From an uncultured Paracoccaceae bacterium (GTDB lineage: Bacteria > Pseudomonadota > Alphaproteobacteria > Rhodobacterales > Rhodobacteraceae): a stretch of DNA of 64,000 nt. Below the pieces are notes generated by a model, which was not told the origin of the DNA, made no database searches, and worked only from the letters and a program-made list of their open reading frames with translations. How positions within the stretch are numbered: position 1 is the stretch's first letter; each line of letters begins with the position of its first letter. Both the position numbers and the translations under genes were made by a program. Where the stretch lies: the NCBI GenBank assembly GCA_947498985.1, contig CANMMF010000005.1, forward strand, positions 401,056 through 465,055, written 5' to 3'. Shown piece after piece: positions 52,388 to 63,168 of this stretch.

Positions 52388-53851
52388 ATGCCGACACTCT
52401 GGCTTTTCGGACTGGTGCTCTTTCTGGCGGCTGCCGGATTTCTGGCCGCGCGCATGCGGGTCATGACGGCGGTGTCAGGGGACCGGCGACAGTTGCATTC
52501 CCTGCCCAATTATTACGGCTGGAACACCGCGATGAAGGCGGCGACCCCGGCGCTGGGGCTCTTGGTGGTCTGGCTGATCGCGCAGCCGATGGTCATCGAC
52601 AGCCGCGTGGCCACCTTGCTGCCCGACCAGGCGGTGAGCGCGGACACCACGCTGGGGCTGGTCATGTCGGATGTGCGCCGCGTCGCCGAAGGGCTCGATG
52701 CGGCGGTGGCGCAGGGCGTGATGAGCGCCGAACAGGCAGGCTCCATCCGGGCCGAGTTCACCGATGTGCGCGACCGGCTGGCCGAGGCGGGTGTGGCGCT
52801 GGGATCGAATGTCTCCTCCGAGGTGCTGAACGCGGCACAGCGCTACCGGACCCTGGCCGCAACCGGCATGCTCTGGATGACAATCGCGGTGCTGGGCGTC
52901 GCGTGCCTGGGGCTCGCCTGGAGCCTGCGCGAGACCAGACCCGAGTTCCGCGCCCGCAACGTGGTTGAACAGGGGGTGCGCGCGATCCTGCTCTTTGCCG
53001 CCTTGGTGGCGATCCTGACCACCATCGGCATCGTGCTGTCGCTGATCTTCAACACCATCGAATTTTTCCGGCTCTATCCGGCGTCAGAATTCTTCGGCTC
53101 GCTGACCTGGTCGCCAAGCTTCGGCGGCGGGTCGGAGCTGGGGATCTGGCCGCTGCTCTGGGGCACGCTCTATATCTCGCTGATCGCTTTGCTGGTCGCG
53201 GTGCCCATCGGGCTCTTTGCGGCGATCTATCTCAGCGAATATGCCGGTCCGAAAGTGCGCGCCTTCGCCAAGCCGATGCTGGAGGTGCTCGCGGGCATTC
53301 CGACCATCGTCTACGGTCTGTTTGCGCTGCTCACCGTGGGCCCGCTGCTGCTGGAGGTCTTTGGCCGGGATGGTCTGGGCTGGATGCAGGCGGGCACGGC
53401 GGTGATGACCGCGGGGCTGGTCATGGGGGTTATGCTTATCCCGTTTGTCAGCTCGCTCAGCGATGACATCATCAATTCGGTGCCGCAGGCGATGCGCGAC
53501 GGCTCTTACGGGCTGGGCGCCACGCAGTCGGAGACCATCCGCCAGGTTGTACTGCCCGCCGCATTGCCTGGCATCGTGGGCGCCATCCTGCTCGCCGCCA
53601 GCCGCGCCATCGGCGAGACGATGATCGTGGTGCTGGGGGCGGGGGCGGCGGCCAAGCTCAGCCTCAACCCGTTCGAGGCGATGACCACGGTCACCGCCAA
53701 AATCGTCAGCCAGCTCACCGGGGACGCGGATTTCGCCAGCCCTGAGGCGCTCGTCGCCTTCGCGCTTGGCATGACGCTCTTCGTGATCACGCTGGGACTG
53801 AATGTCTTCGCGCTCTGGATCGTGCGCCGCTACCGGGAGCAATACGAATGA
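52388..53851 (+). CDS. pstC: Phosphate ABC transporter permease PstC
   Basis: A 487-residue inner-membrane permease. It is longer than E. coli PstC, because the first 190 residues are an N-terminal domain with two hydrophobic segments and a helical stretch (VRRVAEGLDAAVAQGVMSAE). The core starts near residue 230; LSEYAGPKVRAFAKPMLEVL and ATQSETIRQVVLPAALPGIV are PstC/EAA-loop blocks. ATG 52388 has GGGGGAC upstream. The stop overlaps pstA by four bases. The extended N-terminus is typical of alphaproteobacterial PstC. Confidence 0.93.
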   Translation: MPTLWLFGLVLFLAAAGFLAARMRVMTAVSGDRRQLHSLPNYYGWNTAMKAATPALGLLVVWLIAQPMVIDSRVATLLPDQAVSADTTLGLVMSDVRRVAEGLDAAVAQGVMSAEQAGSIRAEFTDVRDRLAEAGVALGSNVSSEVLNAAQRYRTLAATGMLWMTIAVLGVACLGLAWSLRETRPEFRARNVVEQGVRAILLFAALVAILTTIGIVLSLIFNTIEFFRLYPASEFFGSLTWSPSFGGGSELGIWPLLWGTLYISLIALLVAVPIGLFAAIYLSEYAGPKVRAFAKPMLEVLAGIPTIVYGLFALLTVGPLLLEVFGRDGLGWMQAGTAVMTAGLVMGVMLIPFVSSLSDDIINSVPQAMRDGSYGLGATQSETIRQVVLPAALPGIVGAILLAASRAIGETMIVVLGAGAAAKLSLNPFEAMTTVTAKIVSQLTGDADFASPEALVAFALGMTLFVITLGLNVFALWIVRRYREQYE

Positions 53852-55203
53852 CCGACGCCACCACTCTGGACGTGCCCGAGGCGCCGCGCAAACGGTCGCT
53901 GACCACCGTTGACAGCCGCACGCAGAAACGCAACAGCGCCGAAAAGCGCTTTCGCGCCTACGGGATCAGCGCGATCCTGATCGGGATCTTCTTTCTGGTC
54001 GTGCTCTTGGGCTCGATCCTCTTCAACGGGGTGGGCGCGTTCCAGCAGACCTTCATCAACGTGCCGGTCTATCTGGATCCCGCCAAGCTCGACAAGAATG
54101 GCGAGCGCAATGTCGAGGACATCAAGAAGGTCTCGACCTTCGGCTACACGCCGCTGATCCAGAACGCCGTGTTCGACCGGGTGACCGAGCTTGGCATCGA
54201 CACGCCGCTCGACAGCGCCAAGGACATGAAGGCGCTGATCTCCGCCTCTGCCGCGGCACAGGTGCGCGACGTGGTGATCGCCGATCCGGACCTGATCGGA
54301 GAGACGGTGGAGTTTCGCATCCTCGCCGCCTCCCGCGTTGATGGCTATCTCAAGGACCGGGTGTTCCGCGAGGATCTGGCGCGCGACAAGAACATCGACG
54401 CGGTGCATCTCGACCTTACCGATGCGCTGCGCGAGGCCGGTGTGATCACGAAGACCTTCAACACCGATTTCATCTTCGGCGCCGACGCCTCCGAATCCCG
54501 CGCCGAGCAGGCGGGGCTGGGGGTGTCGATGCTGGGCTCGTTCTTCATGATGCTGGTGGTGCTGATCCTGTCGCTGCCCATCGGGGTCGCCGCCTCGATC
54601 TATCTTGAGGAATTTGCGCCGCAGAACCGCTTTACCGATCTCATCGAGGTCAATATCTCCAACCTCGCCGCGGTGCCCTCCATCGTCTTCGGGATCCTGG
54701 GCCTCGCGGTCTTCATCCAGTTTGCCCATCTGCCGCAATCGGCCCCGCTGGTGGGCGGGCTGGTGCTGACGCTGATGACACTGCCGACGATCATCATCTC
54801 GACCCGGGCGTCGCTCAAGGCGGTGCCGCCGTCGATCCGGGATGCCGCACTCGGGGTTGGCGCGTCGAAGATGCAATCGGTCTTTCACCACGTCCTGCCG
54901 CTGGCCATGCCGGGCATCCTGACCGGCACCATCATCGGTCTGGCGCAGGCATTGGGAGAGACAGCACCGCTGCTGCTGATCGGCATGGTGGGCTATATCG
55001 CCACCAACTATCCCGACGGTCTGGCATCGGGCTTTCTCGATCCCAATTCCGCCATGCCCGCGCAGATCTACGAATGGGCCAAACGCGCCGATCCGGCCTA
55101 TTACGAACGGGCCTGGGGCGGCATCATCATCTTGCTGGTCTTCTTGCTGACCATGAACATAATCGCCATCATCCTGCGCCGCCGTTTTGAGCGCCGCTGG
55201 TAA
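53848..55203 (+). CDS. pstA: Phosphate ABC transporter permease PstA
   Basis: A 451-residue permease, again with a long N-terminal part (about 1-220). A TM near 40-60 and a soluble periplasmic-like stretch precede the core (DUF3333-type extension, by recollection). Core blocks: LPIGVAASIYLEEFAPQNRF and VGASKMQSVFHHVLPLAMPG (EAA loop), then ALGETAPLLLIGM. ATGA overlap with pstC. pstB follows 18 bases after the stop. Confidence 0.93.
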   Translation: MTDATTLDVPEAPRKRSLTTVDSRTQKRNSAEKRFRAYGISAILIGIFFLVVLLGSILFNGVGAFQQTFINVPVYLDPAKLDKNGERNVEDIKKVSTFGYTPLIQNAVFDRVTELGIDTPLDSAKDMKALISASAAAQVRDVVIADPDLIGETVEFRILAASRVDGYLKDRVFREDLARDKNIDAVHLDLTDALREAGVITKTFNTDFIFGADASESRAEQAGLGVSMLGSFFMMLVVLILSLPIGVAASIYLEEFAPQNRFTDLIEVNISNLAAVPSIVFGILGLAVFIQFAHLPQSAPLVGGLVLTLMTLPTIIISTRASLKAVPPSIRDAALGVGASKMQSVFHHVLPLAMPGILTGTIIGLAQALGETAPLLLIGMVGYIATNYPDGLASGFLDPNSAMPAQIYEWAKRADPAYYERAWGGIIILLVFLLTMNIIAIILRRRFERRW

Positions 55204-55221
55204 AAGGGGCCCGATACCGCC

Positions 55222-56018
<797 letters not shown>

Positions 56019-56019
<1 letters not shown>

Positions 56020-56756
56020 TGAACACGTCGTTGCATATCTCGTCGGCCTTTGACCGCGATCTGGAAGGCATCCAGGCGCAGATCATGAAGATGGGCGGGC
56101 TGGTCGAGGAGGCGATCCTCAGTGCTGCCAAGTCGCTGGAGACCCGCGACGAGGAGCTGGCCGAACAGGTGCGCAGTGGCGACCGGGCCATCGACGCTCT
56201 GGAAGAGGCGCTCAACGAAGAGGCCGCGCGGGTGATCGCGCTGCGCGCCCCCACCGCGATCGACCTGCGTGTGATCCTGTCGGTGATGCGGATGTCGGCC
56301 AATCTCGAACGGATCGGCGATCTTTCCAAGAACATGGCCAAGCGCACCGGCGTGCTGGTCACCATGCCCGCCATCGGCGGCACCTCGACCGCGATCCGGC
56401 GCATGGCGCGGGATGTGCAGAAGATGCTGAAGGACGCGCTCGACAGCTATATCCAGCGCGACGAGGCGCTGGCGCTCGACGTGATCGAGCGCGACCGCGA
56501 CATCGACCAGATGTACAACACGCTCTTTCGCGAGTTCCTGACCTTCATGCTGGAGGATCCGCGCAACATCACGCCCTGCATGCATCTGCATTTCATCGCC
56601 AAGAATATCGAGCGGATGGGCGATCACGTGACCTCGATCGCCGAGCAGGTGGTGTTCCTGACCTCCGGCGCCAAGCCCGAGGATGCGCGCGTGAAGGTCG
56701 ACCGCACCTCGCATGACTCGAGCCTCAGCAGCGGTCTGGACGAGCAGGGGGCATGA
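56019..56756 (+). CDS. phoU: Phosphate signalling protein PhoU
   Basis: A 245-residue all-helical protein of two PhoU repeats. Each repeat has a metal-ligand motif: RMSANLERIGDLSKNMAKR (about 88-106) and MHLHFIAKNIERMGDHVT (about 187-204). It couples PstSCAB activity to PhoR and keeps PhoB off when phosphate is plentiful. The start shares a base with pstB's stop; the end overlaps phoB by four bases. Confidence 0.95.
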
Positions 56757-57451
56757 ACGTCATGGCGGCCCTGCAACCCACCGTGCTTGTGGTCGAGGAC
56801 GAACCGGCGCAACGGGAGATCCTGAGCTATAACCTGGAGGCAGAGGGTTTCCGGGTGGCGCGCGCCGAGAATGGCGAAGAGGCGCTGATGCTGGTCGCCG
56901 AAGAGCAGCCCGACATCATCGTGCTCGACTGGATGCTGCCCAATGTCTCGGGCATCGAGGTCTGCCGCCAGATCAAGATGCGCCCGGAGACGCGCAACAC
57001 ACCGGTCATCATGCTTTCGGCCCGCTCCGAAGAGGTGGACCGGGTGCGCGGGCTGGAAACCGGGGCGGATGATTACGTGGTCAAGCCCTACTCGGTGATC
57101 GAGCTCATGGCGCGGGTGCGCGCGCAGCTGCGCCGCGCGCGGCCTTCGGCGGCGGGCATGCAGCTGGAATACGGCGATATCGTGCTCGATTCCGAGACCC
57201 ACCGTGTCACGCGTGGCGGCGAAGCGCTGAAGCTGGGCCCAACCGAGTTCCGGCTGCTGTCGACCTTCATGGAAAAGCCCGGGCGCGTCTGGTCGCGCGC
57301 GCAGCTGCTGGACCGGGTCTGGGGGCGCGACATCTATGTCGACACCCGCACCGTGGATGTGCATATCGGCCGGCTGCGCAAGGCGCTTTGCGTGCATGGC
57401 GGCGAGGATCCGCTGCGCACGGTGCGCGGGGCGGGGTATTCGCTGGGCTGA
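56753..57451 (+). CDS. phoB: Phosphate regulon response regulator PhoB
   Basis: A 232-residue OmpR/PhoB-type regulator. The receiver has VEDE acidic pocket (E15-D16), phosphoacceptor D59 in VLDWMLPN, S89 and K111. The winged helix at about 135-230 has ALKLGPTEFRLL, VWGRDIYVDTRTVDVHIGRL and GAGYSLG. ATG 56753 makes an ATGA overlap with phoU; 56762 is an alternative. PhoB binds the Pho box upstream of pstS, making the locus self-regulating. Confidence 0.95.
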   Translation: MNVMAALQPTVLVVEDEPAQREILSYNLEAEGFRVARAENGEEALMLVAEEQPDIIVLDWMLPNVSGIEVCRQIKMRPETRNTPVIMLSARSEEVDRVRGLETGADDYVVKPYSVIELMARVRAQLRRARPSAAGMQLEYGDIVLDSETHRVTRGGEALKLGPTEFRLLSTFMEKPGRVWSRAQLLDRVWGRDIYVDTRTVDVHIGRLRKALCVHGGEDPLRTVRGAGYSLG

Positions 57452-57682
57452 GCCCCGGCTGCGGCAACGCGGTCGCAGAGGGGATCAAAATGCGCGCTTC
57501 CGCGCCCGTTTATTCAGCAAATGGCACGGCGACGCATCTCTCATCGGTCGCGATTTGGTCAAACCGGCCACGGGGCGCGGGCCAGTCCTGCCGGATCAGC
57601 GCCGCCGCCGTGGCAAAGGTGGCTTGAACTTCGCTGTGGTTGCGTCAACTTGCGGATGGAGCGGTGCGCGAGAGGTGCAGTG

Positions 57683-58981
57683 ATGCGGTTCGTCCTGATA
57701 TGGATGCTGGCGGTGGTTTGGGCCGGGGTGGCTGCGGCGCATGAGGTGCGGCCCGCGGTCGGGGATCTGACGGCGAACGACGGCGCGGTGCAGCTGGACC
57801 TGCGTCTGAGCGCCGAGGCGATCCTTGCCGGGGTCGATCTGGAGGGGGTGCAGGACACCAACGAGACCGGCCTTTCGGCTGCGGTCGACGCGCTGCGCGC
57901 GCTGGAGCCCGAGGCGCTTGAGGCGCGACTCGAGGCGGCGGCGGGCGAGTTCGAATCCGCGATTGGCGTCAGCGCCGATGGCGCGGCGCTGCCTATGGCC
58001 CTGACGGCGGTGGAGACCGACCCGGTGGGCGACGTGGCGCTGCCGCGCGACACGGTCATGCGGTTCACCGGCACGCTTCCCCAGGGCGCCGAGACGCTGG
58101 AGGTCACCTGGCCTGCCCGCTACGGCACGCTTATCCTTCGGCAGATCGGGGTCGAGGACGGCTTTACAGGCTATCTCGACGGCCAGGGCAGCGGCCCGAT
58201 CAGCATCGGCGGCGGCGATGCCGAAGGCGGCTGGGCGACCTTCTCGGACTATATCCCCGTGGGTTTCGACCACATCCTGCCGAAAGGGCTCGATCACATC
58301 CTGTTTGTGCTGGGGCTCTTTTTCCTGTCCACGCGGCTCGGCCCGCTTTTGTGGCAGGTCACCGCCTTCACGCTTGCGCATACGGTCACGCTGGCGCTTG
58401 GCGCGCTCGGGGTGGTGAACATCCCCGGCTCCATCGTGGAGCCGATCATCGCGGCCTCCATCGTCTATGTCGCTGTGGAGAATATCGTGTCGGACAAGCT
58501 GCATCGCTGGCGACCTTTGGTGATCTTCGTATTCGGCCTGTTGCATGGGCTGGGCTTTGCCGCGGTGCTGGGCGAATTCGGGCTGCCTCAGGGGCAGTTC
58601 ATCCCGGCGCTGGTGGGTTTCAATGTCGGGGTGGAGCTTGGGCAACTGACGGTGATCGCCTTTGTCTTCCTGGTGGTCTGGCTGGCGCAGCGCGTCGATG
58701 AGGGGGCGGCGGATCTGCGCATGGCGCAGATCGTCTACGGGGCCGGCGCACTTATCTGCGTGGGGCTGTCCTTCGCGCTGAACGGTCCGGGGTTCGTGGC
58801 CGCGATGGGGGCCGGGGCGCCGGTCTTCCTCTGGCCGGTGGCGGCGCTCTGCCTGCTCTGCATCCTGGCGGTGACCTTCGTGGACCGCATCGACGCCTAT
58901 CGCCGCTTTGTCGCGGTGCCGGCCTCGGCGGCCATCGCGCTTGTCGGCGCCTACTGGTTTGTGGAGCGGGTGTTTCTGTAA
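57683..58981 (+). CDS. HupE/UreJ-type membrane protein
   Basis: A 432-residue protein. A signal peptide (about 1-19, RFVLIWMLAVVWAGVAAA) is followed by a soluble periplasmic region (about 20-190), starting HEVRPAVGDL. The C-terminal region has six or seven TM segments with HILFVLGLFFLSTRLGPLLWQ, TAFTLAHTVTLALGALG and FGLLHGLGFAAVLGEFGLP, the HupE/UreJ_2 blocks. HupE proteins handle nickel for hydrogenase, but there are no Ni genes here, so metal uptake of some sort is inferred only. GAGAGG precedes the ATG. The upstream gap shows nothing else. Confidence 0.82.
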   Translation: MRFVLIWMLAVVWAGVAAAHEVRPAVGDLTANDGAVQLDLRLSAEAILAGVDLEGVQDTNETGLSAAVDALRALEPEALEARLEAAAGEFESAIGVSADGAALPMALTAVETDPVGDVALPRDTVMRFTGTLPQGAETLEVTWPARYGTLILRQIGVEDGFTGYLDGQGSGPISIGGGDAEGGWATFSDYIPVGFDHILPKGLDHILFVLGLFFLSTRLGPLLWQVTAFTLAHTVTLALGALGVVNIPGSIVEPIIAASIVYVAVENIVSDKLHRWRPLVIFVFGLLHGLGFAAVLGEFGLPQGQFIPALVGFNVGVELGQLTVIAFVFLVVWLAQRVDEGAADLRMAQIVYGAGALICVGLSFALNGPGFVAAMGAGAPVFLWPVAALCLLCILAVTFVDRIDAYRRFVAVPASAAIALVGAYWFVERVFL

Positions 58982-59041
58982 CCGGTCGCGGGAACGTCGT
59001 GTTCGCCGGTCATACAGGCCGCATCACGTCATCTGCGATTG

Positions 59042-59554
59042 TCAGACTTCGTGTCTGAAATGGTGCATATGACCGAGCAAGATATCATCACCATATCCGG
59101 TTTGGTCTTTGCCAACTCTCGCCATTTTGACGACGCGCTGCCCGTCAAATCGCACATTGCATGAGGATTGAGCGATAGCCATCATCTCAAGGTAGCAGAA
59201 GTCAAATTGCTTCTCGAACTTTCCCGCTATGTCGATAAAAATGCCTCCCGAATACCCCGAAGACCGCAAACTTGACCCTAATTGATAATTTTGGCGAACT
59301 TCGTCGATCCGTTTGTCGATTTCTTTTTCTCGGGCAGTGTCGAAGTGAACGCCTCCGGCCTTGTTGGCCATGTGCCGCAATACTTGTTCGACACAGAACC
59401 ATGTGCCTTGCTCATAAGTACACGTCCTACAAAGGAAACCAGCTGGCGGGAAATCTGTCTTCTTGGGAATGCAGAAGTCCGCATGACCCGGAAATCCAGG
59501 TTTGATTTTGTAGATCGGGTTGATTGGAAATCCTTCAATAGAGACTCCGCCCAA
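59042..59554 (-). CDS. Orphan hypothetical protein, atypical composition, start uncertain
   Basis: A 170-residue frame on the minus strand in an AT-richer patch (hand count 27/60 and 25/60 G+C in lines 59161 and 59281). No ATG or GTG serves it; the only candidate start near the reading is TTG 59554, and the frame stays open, without an ATG, back to a stop at 59648. It contains FLCRTCTYEQGTWFC (CxxC cysteines), a helical REKEIDKRIDEVRQNYQ and LLGHMHHFRHEV at the end. No family is recognised. It may be a remnant whose true N-terminus was lost, or an acquired gene with an unusual start. Confidence 0.45.
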   Translation of the reverse strand: MGGVSIEGFPINPIYKIKPGFPGHADFCIPKKTDFPPAGFLCRTCTYEQGTWFCVEQVLRHMANKAGGVHFDTAREKEIDKRIDEVRQNYQLGSSLRSSGYSGGIFIDIAGKFEKQFDFCYLEMMAIAQSSCNVRFDGQRVVKMARVGKDQTGYGDDILLGHMHHFRHEV

Positions 59555-59647
59555 GGTATAGAATTGAACATCAGTCCATCGATTGATGTCAGAGACATGC
59601 GAGGCGTTTTTGAACGCAGGGAGAGACGGTTTTGCGGCTAGTGTGCG

Positions 59648-60093
59648 CTAACGAAACGAGTCCATTGTCGATTAACCAGCGTCGACAGATACTCGTTGAC
59701 ACGTTTCGAATGCGAGATGTTTCGAAGTATTCGGGGTCGGCCAGATTGTCGATTTAAGCTCTCACATCGTCTTTGAGTTGTTCGACCTACTGATCACTCA
59801 CTGGCGTTCCTCGCTTTGATCAAGAGGATACCGGTGCGATATCGAAACGACACGCTTTTTTCCTCAGGCTGAACCACAGTGGCAAGAGACAGAGAAAACC
59901 GTGGCACCTGGAAAACGATGCCTATAGCCGCATTCCGCACAGCAAGCCTTGCGCCCCGGGCAAAGCTGCGTTATGCGCGCGCTCACGAACCCGCAGGCGG
60001 GGGCGGGCTTTGGGACAGACATCCCCCAGAGTCCACCGGTTGGCCACATGGCTGATCCCCCGCCGAGGTATAAACCGGAAAGGATACGAAAGC
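59648..60093. other. Region upstream of rpsB (446 bases without a gene)
   Basis: The first half belongs to the AT-richer patch and shows no gene. The second half is the rpsB leader: TTGCGC (59949-59954), 16 bases, TTATGC (59971-59976) is a plausible promoter. A long GC-rich leader follows (about 90 bases). S2 leaders often bind S2 or S1 for feedback control, but I cannot fold it reliably. Confidence 0.4.
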
Positions 60094-60894
60094 ATGGCTC
60101 TTCCCGAGTTCACCATGCGTCAGCTGCTGGAAGCTGGCGTTCACTTTGGTCACCAGACGCAGCGTTGGAACCCCCGCATGGGCGAGTTCATCTATGGCGC
60201 GCGCAACGGCATTCACATCGTCGATCTGACGCAGACCGTTCCGATGCTGGACGCGGCGCTGAACGCGATCCGCGAGACCGTCGCCAAGGGTGGCCGCGTG
60301 CTGTTTGTCGGCACCAAGCGTCAGGCCGCACAGCCCGTCGCCGAAGCCGCCGAGAAATGCGCGCAATACTACATGAACCACCGCTGGCTCGGTGGCACGC
60401 TGACCAACTGGCAGACCGTGTCGAAGTCGATCCAGCGTCTCAAGCAGATCGACGAGCAGATGGAGCAGGGCGCCGAAGGCCTGACCAAGAAAGAGCGTCT
60501 GGGCATGGAGCGCGATCAGGGCAAACTGCAGGCCTCGCTTGGCGGGATCCGCGAAATGGGCGGCGTGCCCGATCTGCTGTTTGTGATCGACGTCAAGAAA
60601 GAAGCGCTGGCGGTGGCCGAAGCCAACAAGCTGGGCATCCCGGTTGTGGCGATTGTCGACACCAACTGCTCGCCCGACGGTGTGGATTTCATCATTCCCG
60701 GCAATGACGACGCGGCCCGCGCCATCGCGCTTTACTGCGATCTGGCCAGCCGCGCGGCGCTGGATGGCATGAGCGCGCAGATGGGGGCGGCCGGTGTCGA
60801 TCTCGGCGCGCTGGAGCAGGCCCCGGCCGAAGAGCTGCTGGCCGAGGCCGGTGACACGCCCGCCGCCGCCGAGAGCGCACCCGCCGAGGGTTGA
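60094..60894 (+). CDS. rpsB: 30S ribosomal protein S2
   Basis: A 266-residue small-subunit protein. Start [20 protein letters not shown] is diagnostic, then [32 protein letters not shown] and [18 protein letters not shown]. The acidic Ala-rich tail ([19 protein letters not shown]) is typical of alphaproteobacteria. AAAGGA precedes the ATG. tsf follows after about 100 bases; a shared transcript is likely, ending at 61898-61927. Confidence 0.97.
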   Translation: MALPEFTMRQLLEAGVHFGHQTQRWNPRMGEFIYGARNGIHIVDLTQTVPMLDAALNAIRETVAKGGRVLFVGTKRQAAQPVAEAAEKCAQYYMNHRWLGGTLTNWQTVSKSIQRLKQIDEQMEQGAEGLTKKERLGMERDQGKLQASLGGIREMGGVPDLLFVIDVKKEALAVAEANKLGIPVVAIVDTNCSPDGVDFIIPGNDDAARAIALYCDLASRAALDGMSAQMGAAGVDLGALEQAPAEELLAEAGDTPAAAESAPAEG

Positions 60895-60995
60895 ACCGGT
60901 CTGTCGCAATACCGACATGGCCAGATGACAAGACGGGTGGGGCAGGGGACCGCTCCGCGCCACCCGCCCCCGACATGATATGAGGAGAGCCCAAG

Positions 60996-61871
60996 ATGGC
61001 GATCACAGCAGCACAGGTAAAAGAACTGCGCGAAATGACAGCGGCCGGCATGATGGATGCCAAGAAGGCGCTGGTGGAAACCGATGGCGACATGGAGGCC
61101 GCGGTTGACTGGCTGCGCACCAAGGGCCTGGCCAAGGCTGCCAAGAAATCCGGCCGGACCGCGGCAGAAGGCCTCGTGGCCGTCGCCGTCGACGGTGGCA
61201 AGGGGGTTGCGGTCGAGGTGAACTCCGAAACCGACTTTGTCGCCAAGAACGCCGAATTCCAGGAGATGGTCGGCAAGGTCGCGCAGACCGCGCTGTCGGT
61301 GGATGATGTGGAGGCGCTGGGTGGTGCCGATCTCGGTGGCAAGACCGTTTCCGAGACGATCACCGACAAGATCGCCACCATCGGCGAGAACATGTCGCTG
61401 CGCCGCATGGCCTCGGTCGAGGGCGAAAGCGTCGTGACTTATGTGCACAATGCCGCCACCGCGGGCATGGGCCAGATCGGCGTTCTGGTCGCGATGACCG
61501 GTGGCAACGAGGCGTTCGGCAAGCAGGTTGCGATGCATATCGCCGCTGCCAACCCGGCATCGCTGTCGGCGGACGATCTCGACCCGGCTGTGGTTGCCAA
61601 GGAGCGTCAGGTGCAGATCGACATCGCGCGCGAATCCGGCAAGCCCGAGCAGGTCATCGAGAAGATGATCGAAGGCCGCATGAAGAAGTTCCTCGCCGAG
61701 GTGACGCTGCTGGGCCAGGCCTTTGTGGTGAACCCGGATCTGACGGTCGAGAAGGCCGCCGAAGAGGCGGGCGCCAGGATCACCGGATTCGTGCGTCTGC
61801 AGGTCGGCGAAGGCATCGAGAAAGAGACCGAGGATTTCGCCGCGGAAGTTGCCAAAGCCGCGCAAGGCTGA
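60996..61871 (+). CDS. tsf: Elongation factor Ts
   Basis: A 291-residue nucleotide-exchange factor for EF-Tu. N-terminal UBA-like region (to about 55): [29 protein letters not shown] (TDFVAKN motif, about 75-85) contacts EF-Tu. The core repeats follow. It is directly downstream of rpsB, the usual order. A strong terminator follows. Confidence 0.97.
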   Translation: MAITAAQVKELREMTAAGMMDAKKALVETDGDMEAAVDWLRTKGLAKAAKKSGRTAAEGLVAVAVDGGKGVAVEVNSETDFVAKNAEFQEMVGKVAQTALSVDDVEALGGADLGGKTVSETITDKIATIGENMSLRRMASVEGESVVTYVHNAATAGMGQIGVLVAMTGGNEAFGKQVAMHIAAANPASLSADDLDPAVVAKERQVQIDIARESGKPEQVIEKMIEGRMKKFLAEVTLLGQAFVVNPDLTVEKAAEEAGARITGFVRLQVGEGIEKETEDFAAEVAKAAQG

Positions 61872-61897
61872 CGCCTTTCCTTCGGAAAAACCTCAAG

Positions 61898-61927
61898 AAG
61901 GCCGTCCCGTCGGGGGCGGCCTTTTTT
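61898..61927 (+). terminator. Rho-independent terminator after tsf
   Basis: An 11-bp stem (61898-61908 with 61913-61923, one G-T pair) closed by tetraloop GTCG and followed by TTTTTT (61922-61927). Confidence 0.9.
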
Positions 61928-62406
61928 CTTGGCGCAGGCGTGGGCGGGATGAGATCACCCGCCGCCCCGGGCCCGCCAGAGACAGCGCCGCCGCGGCTCG
62001 CCAACAAAGAAGGAGCCGCCGGGACGGGCGGCTCCTTCCACTGCAGGACGCAGGTCGGATCTTTCGGGGCCCCTGCGAGACATTGGGGATGAGCAAGGAC
62101 CCCGAAAGAGTGCCGGCCCGGAGACGCGGTAATTGCGCCCCCGGAACCAGCTCCGGTATTCACCGGTAAGACTGCAGAGCCCGGAAATCACACGGGTTGC
62201 GGCCCCATCGTTCCATGGCCAAAGCCACCACTCACGGAACCTCTGCAGAATGCAATTTGTGGCCGGTCAAGGGTAGTGGGGATTTCCAGACCCAACGTCA
62301 CATTGCTTCAATCCGGGCGGGATTCGTTACGCTTCGTGATCGTCATGCGCAGGATTCGGCGCTTGCCCGGCAAACCGGTGCGCGGGCAGGGCGCGCGACT
62401 GAAAAA
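61928..62406. other. Gap between tsf and luxR (about 480 bases)
   Basis: No gene is supported. It contains a 12-bp perfect stem, GAAGGAGCCGCC/GGCGGCTCCTTC (62009-62038), followed on the minus strand by TTTGTT. This may be a weak terminator for transcripts coming from luxR or for a short RNA between. Confidence 0.4.
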
Positions 62407-63168
62407 TCAGCCTTCGATGATATACATCTGGTTGTGGAACGCGGCTTTCGCCACAGCTTGCGCGGTTGTTTCCACGTTCAGCGTGTCCCGGGCGAGTCGC
62501 AGGTGTTTTTCGATGGTGGCCTGGGTCAGACCCATGATCTGCGCGATATCCTGCATGGTCTTGCCGTCACCCACCCATTGCAGCGCCTCGCGCTGCCGCG
62601 GCGTGAGGTTCTGGTTCGGCAGGGTCATCGGCAGCGTCAGGATCTTGAGATGCACCACGTTGTTCATCAGCACGATATCGGCGCCATGCTCGTCCCAGAC
62701 CGCGTCCGCCTGATCCTGGTTCATGTCGGCTTTGGTGGTCAGCGACACCGCACCCTTGGTGCGCGTCGAGACCGCCTTAAAGCTGATCGTGTAGCCCGCA
62801 TGCACCGCGTGGGCGAGGTTGAACTCCACCACCTTGCGGGCCTTTTCATCGAGATCGCCGCTGGAGATTCGCTCCGCCAGAGCGCGCCAGCTGCACCAGC
62901 CTTCGTTCTCCAGCGCCCAGCGGACCATCGGCGCATAGCGGTAAAGCCCGTCCTCGACAAACCCCTTGCGATATTCCGGCGTGTGGTTGGTCAGCACGAC
63001 AAAATCATTGGGATCGCCCATCGAGGTGGGCGTCATGAACTGGGTAAACCCGTAGATCAGCCGGTCAAAGCCGTAATCGGTCATCGTCTGGCAATGGCGT
63101 TGCCACAGCTCCTCGACACTGTCGATATTGGTCAGCTCGACCAGATAGTCCCGCAATTCCTGCTTCAT
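62407..63168 (-). CDS. LuxR-family autoinducer-binding-type regulator (solo)
   Basis: A 253-residue regulator with the two-domain LuxR layout. The N-domain (about 1-165) belongs to the autoinducer-binding fold. The HTH (about 190-245: LTPRQREALQWVGDGKT, MQDIAQIMGLTQATIEKHL) binds DNA. Aligned to TraR by eye, W57 is Y66, Y61 is F70 and D70 is A79, whereas P71 and W85 are kept (P80, W94). AHL binding is thus doubtful. The ATG overlaps the aroQ stop by four bases. No luxI is in the window. Confidence 0.88.
   Translation of the reverse strand: MKQELRDYLVELTNIDSVEELWQRHCQTMTDYGFDRLIYGFTQFMTPTSMGDPNDFVVLTNHTPEYRKGFVEDGLYRYAPMVRWALENEGWCSWRALAERISSGDLDEKARKVVEFNLAHAVHAGYTISFKAVSTRTKGAVSLTTKADMNQDQADAVWDEHGADIVLMNNVVHLKILTLPMTLPNQNLTPRQREALQWVGDGKTMQDIAQIMGLTQATIEKHLRLARDTLNVETTAQAVAKAAFHNQMYIIEG

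Noticed and set aside
61872..62406. A luxI synthase gene near the LuxR gene
   Set aside because: No autoinducer-synthase motifs occur in any frame of this gap or elsewhere in the window.
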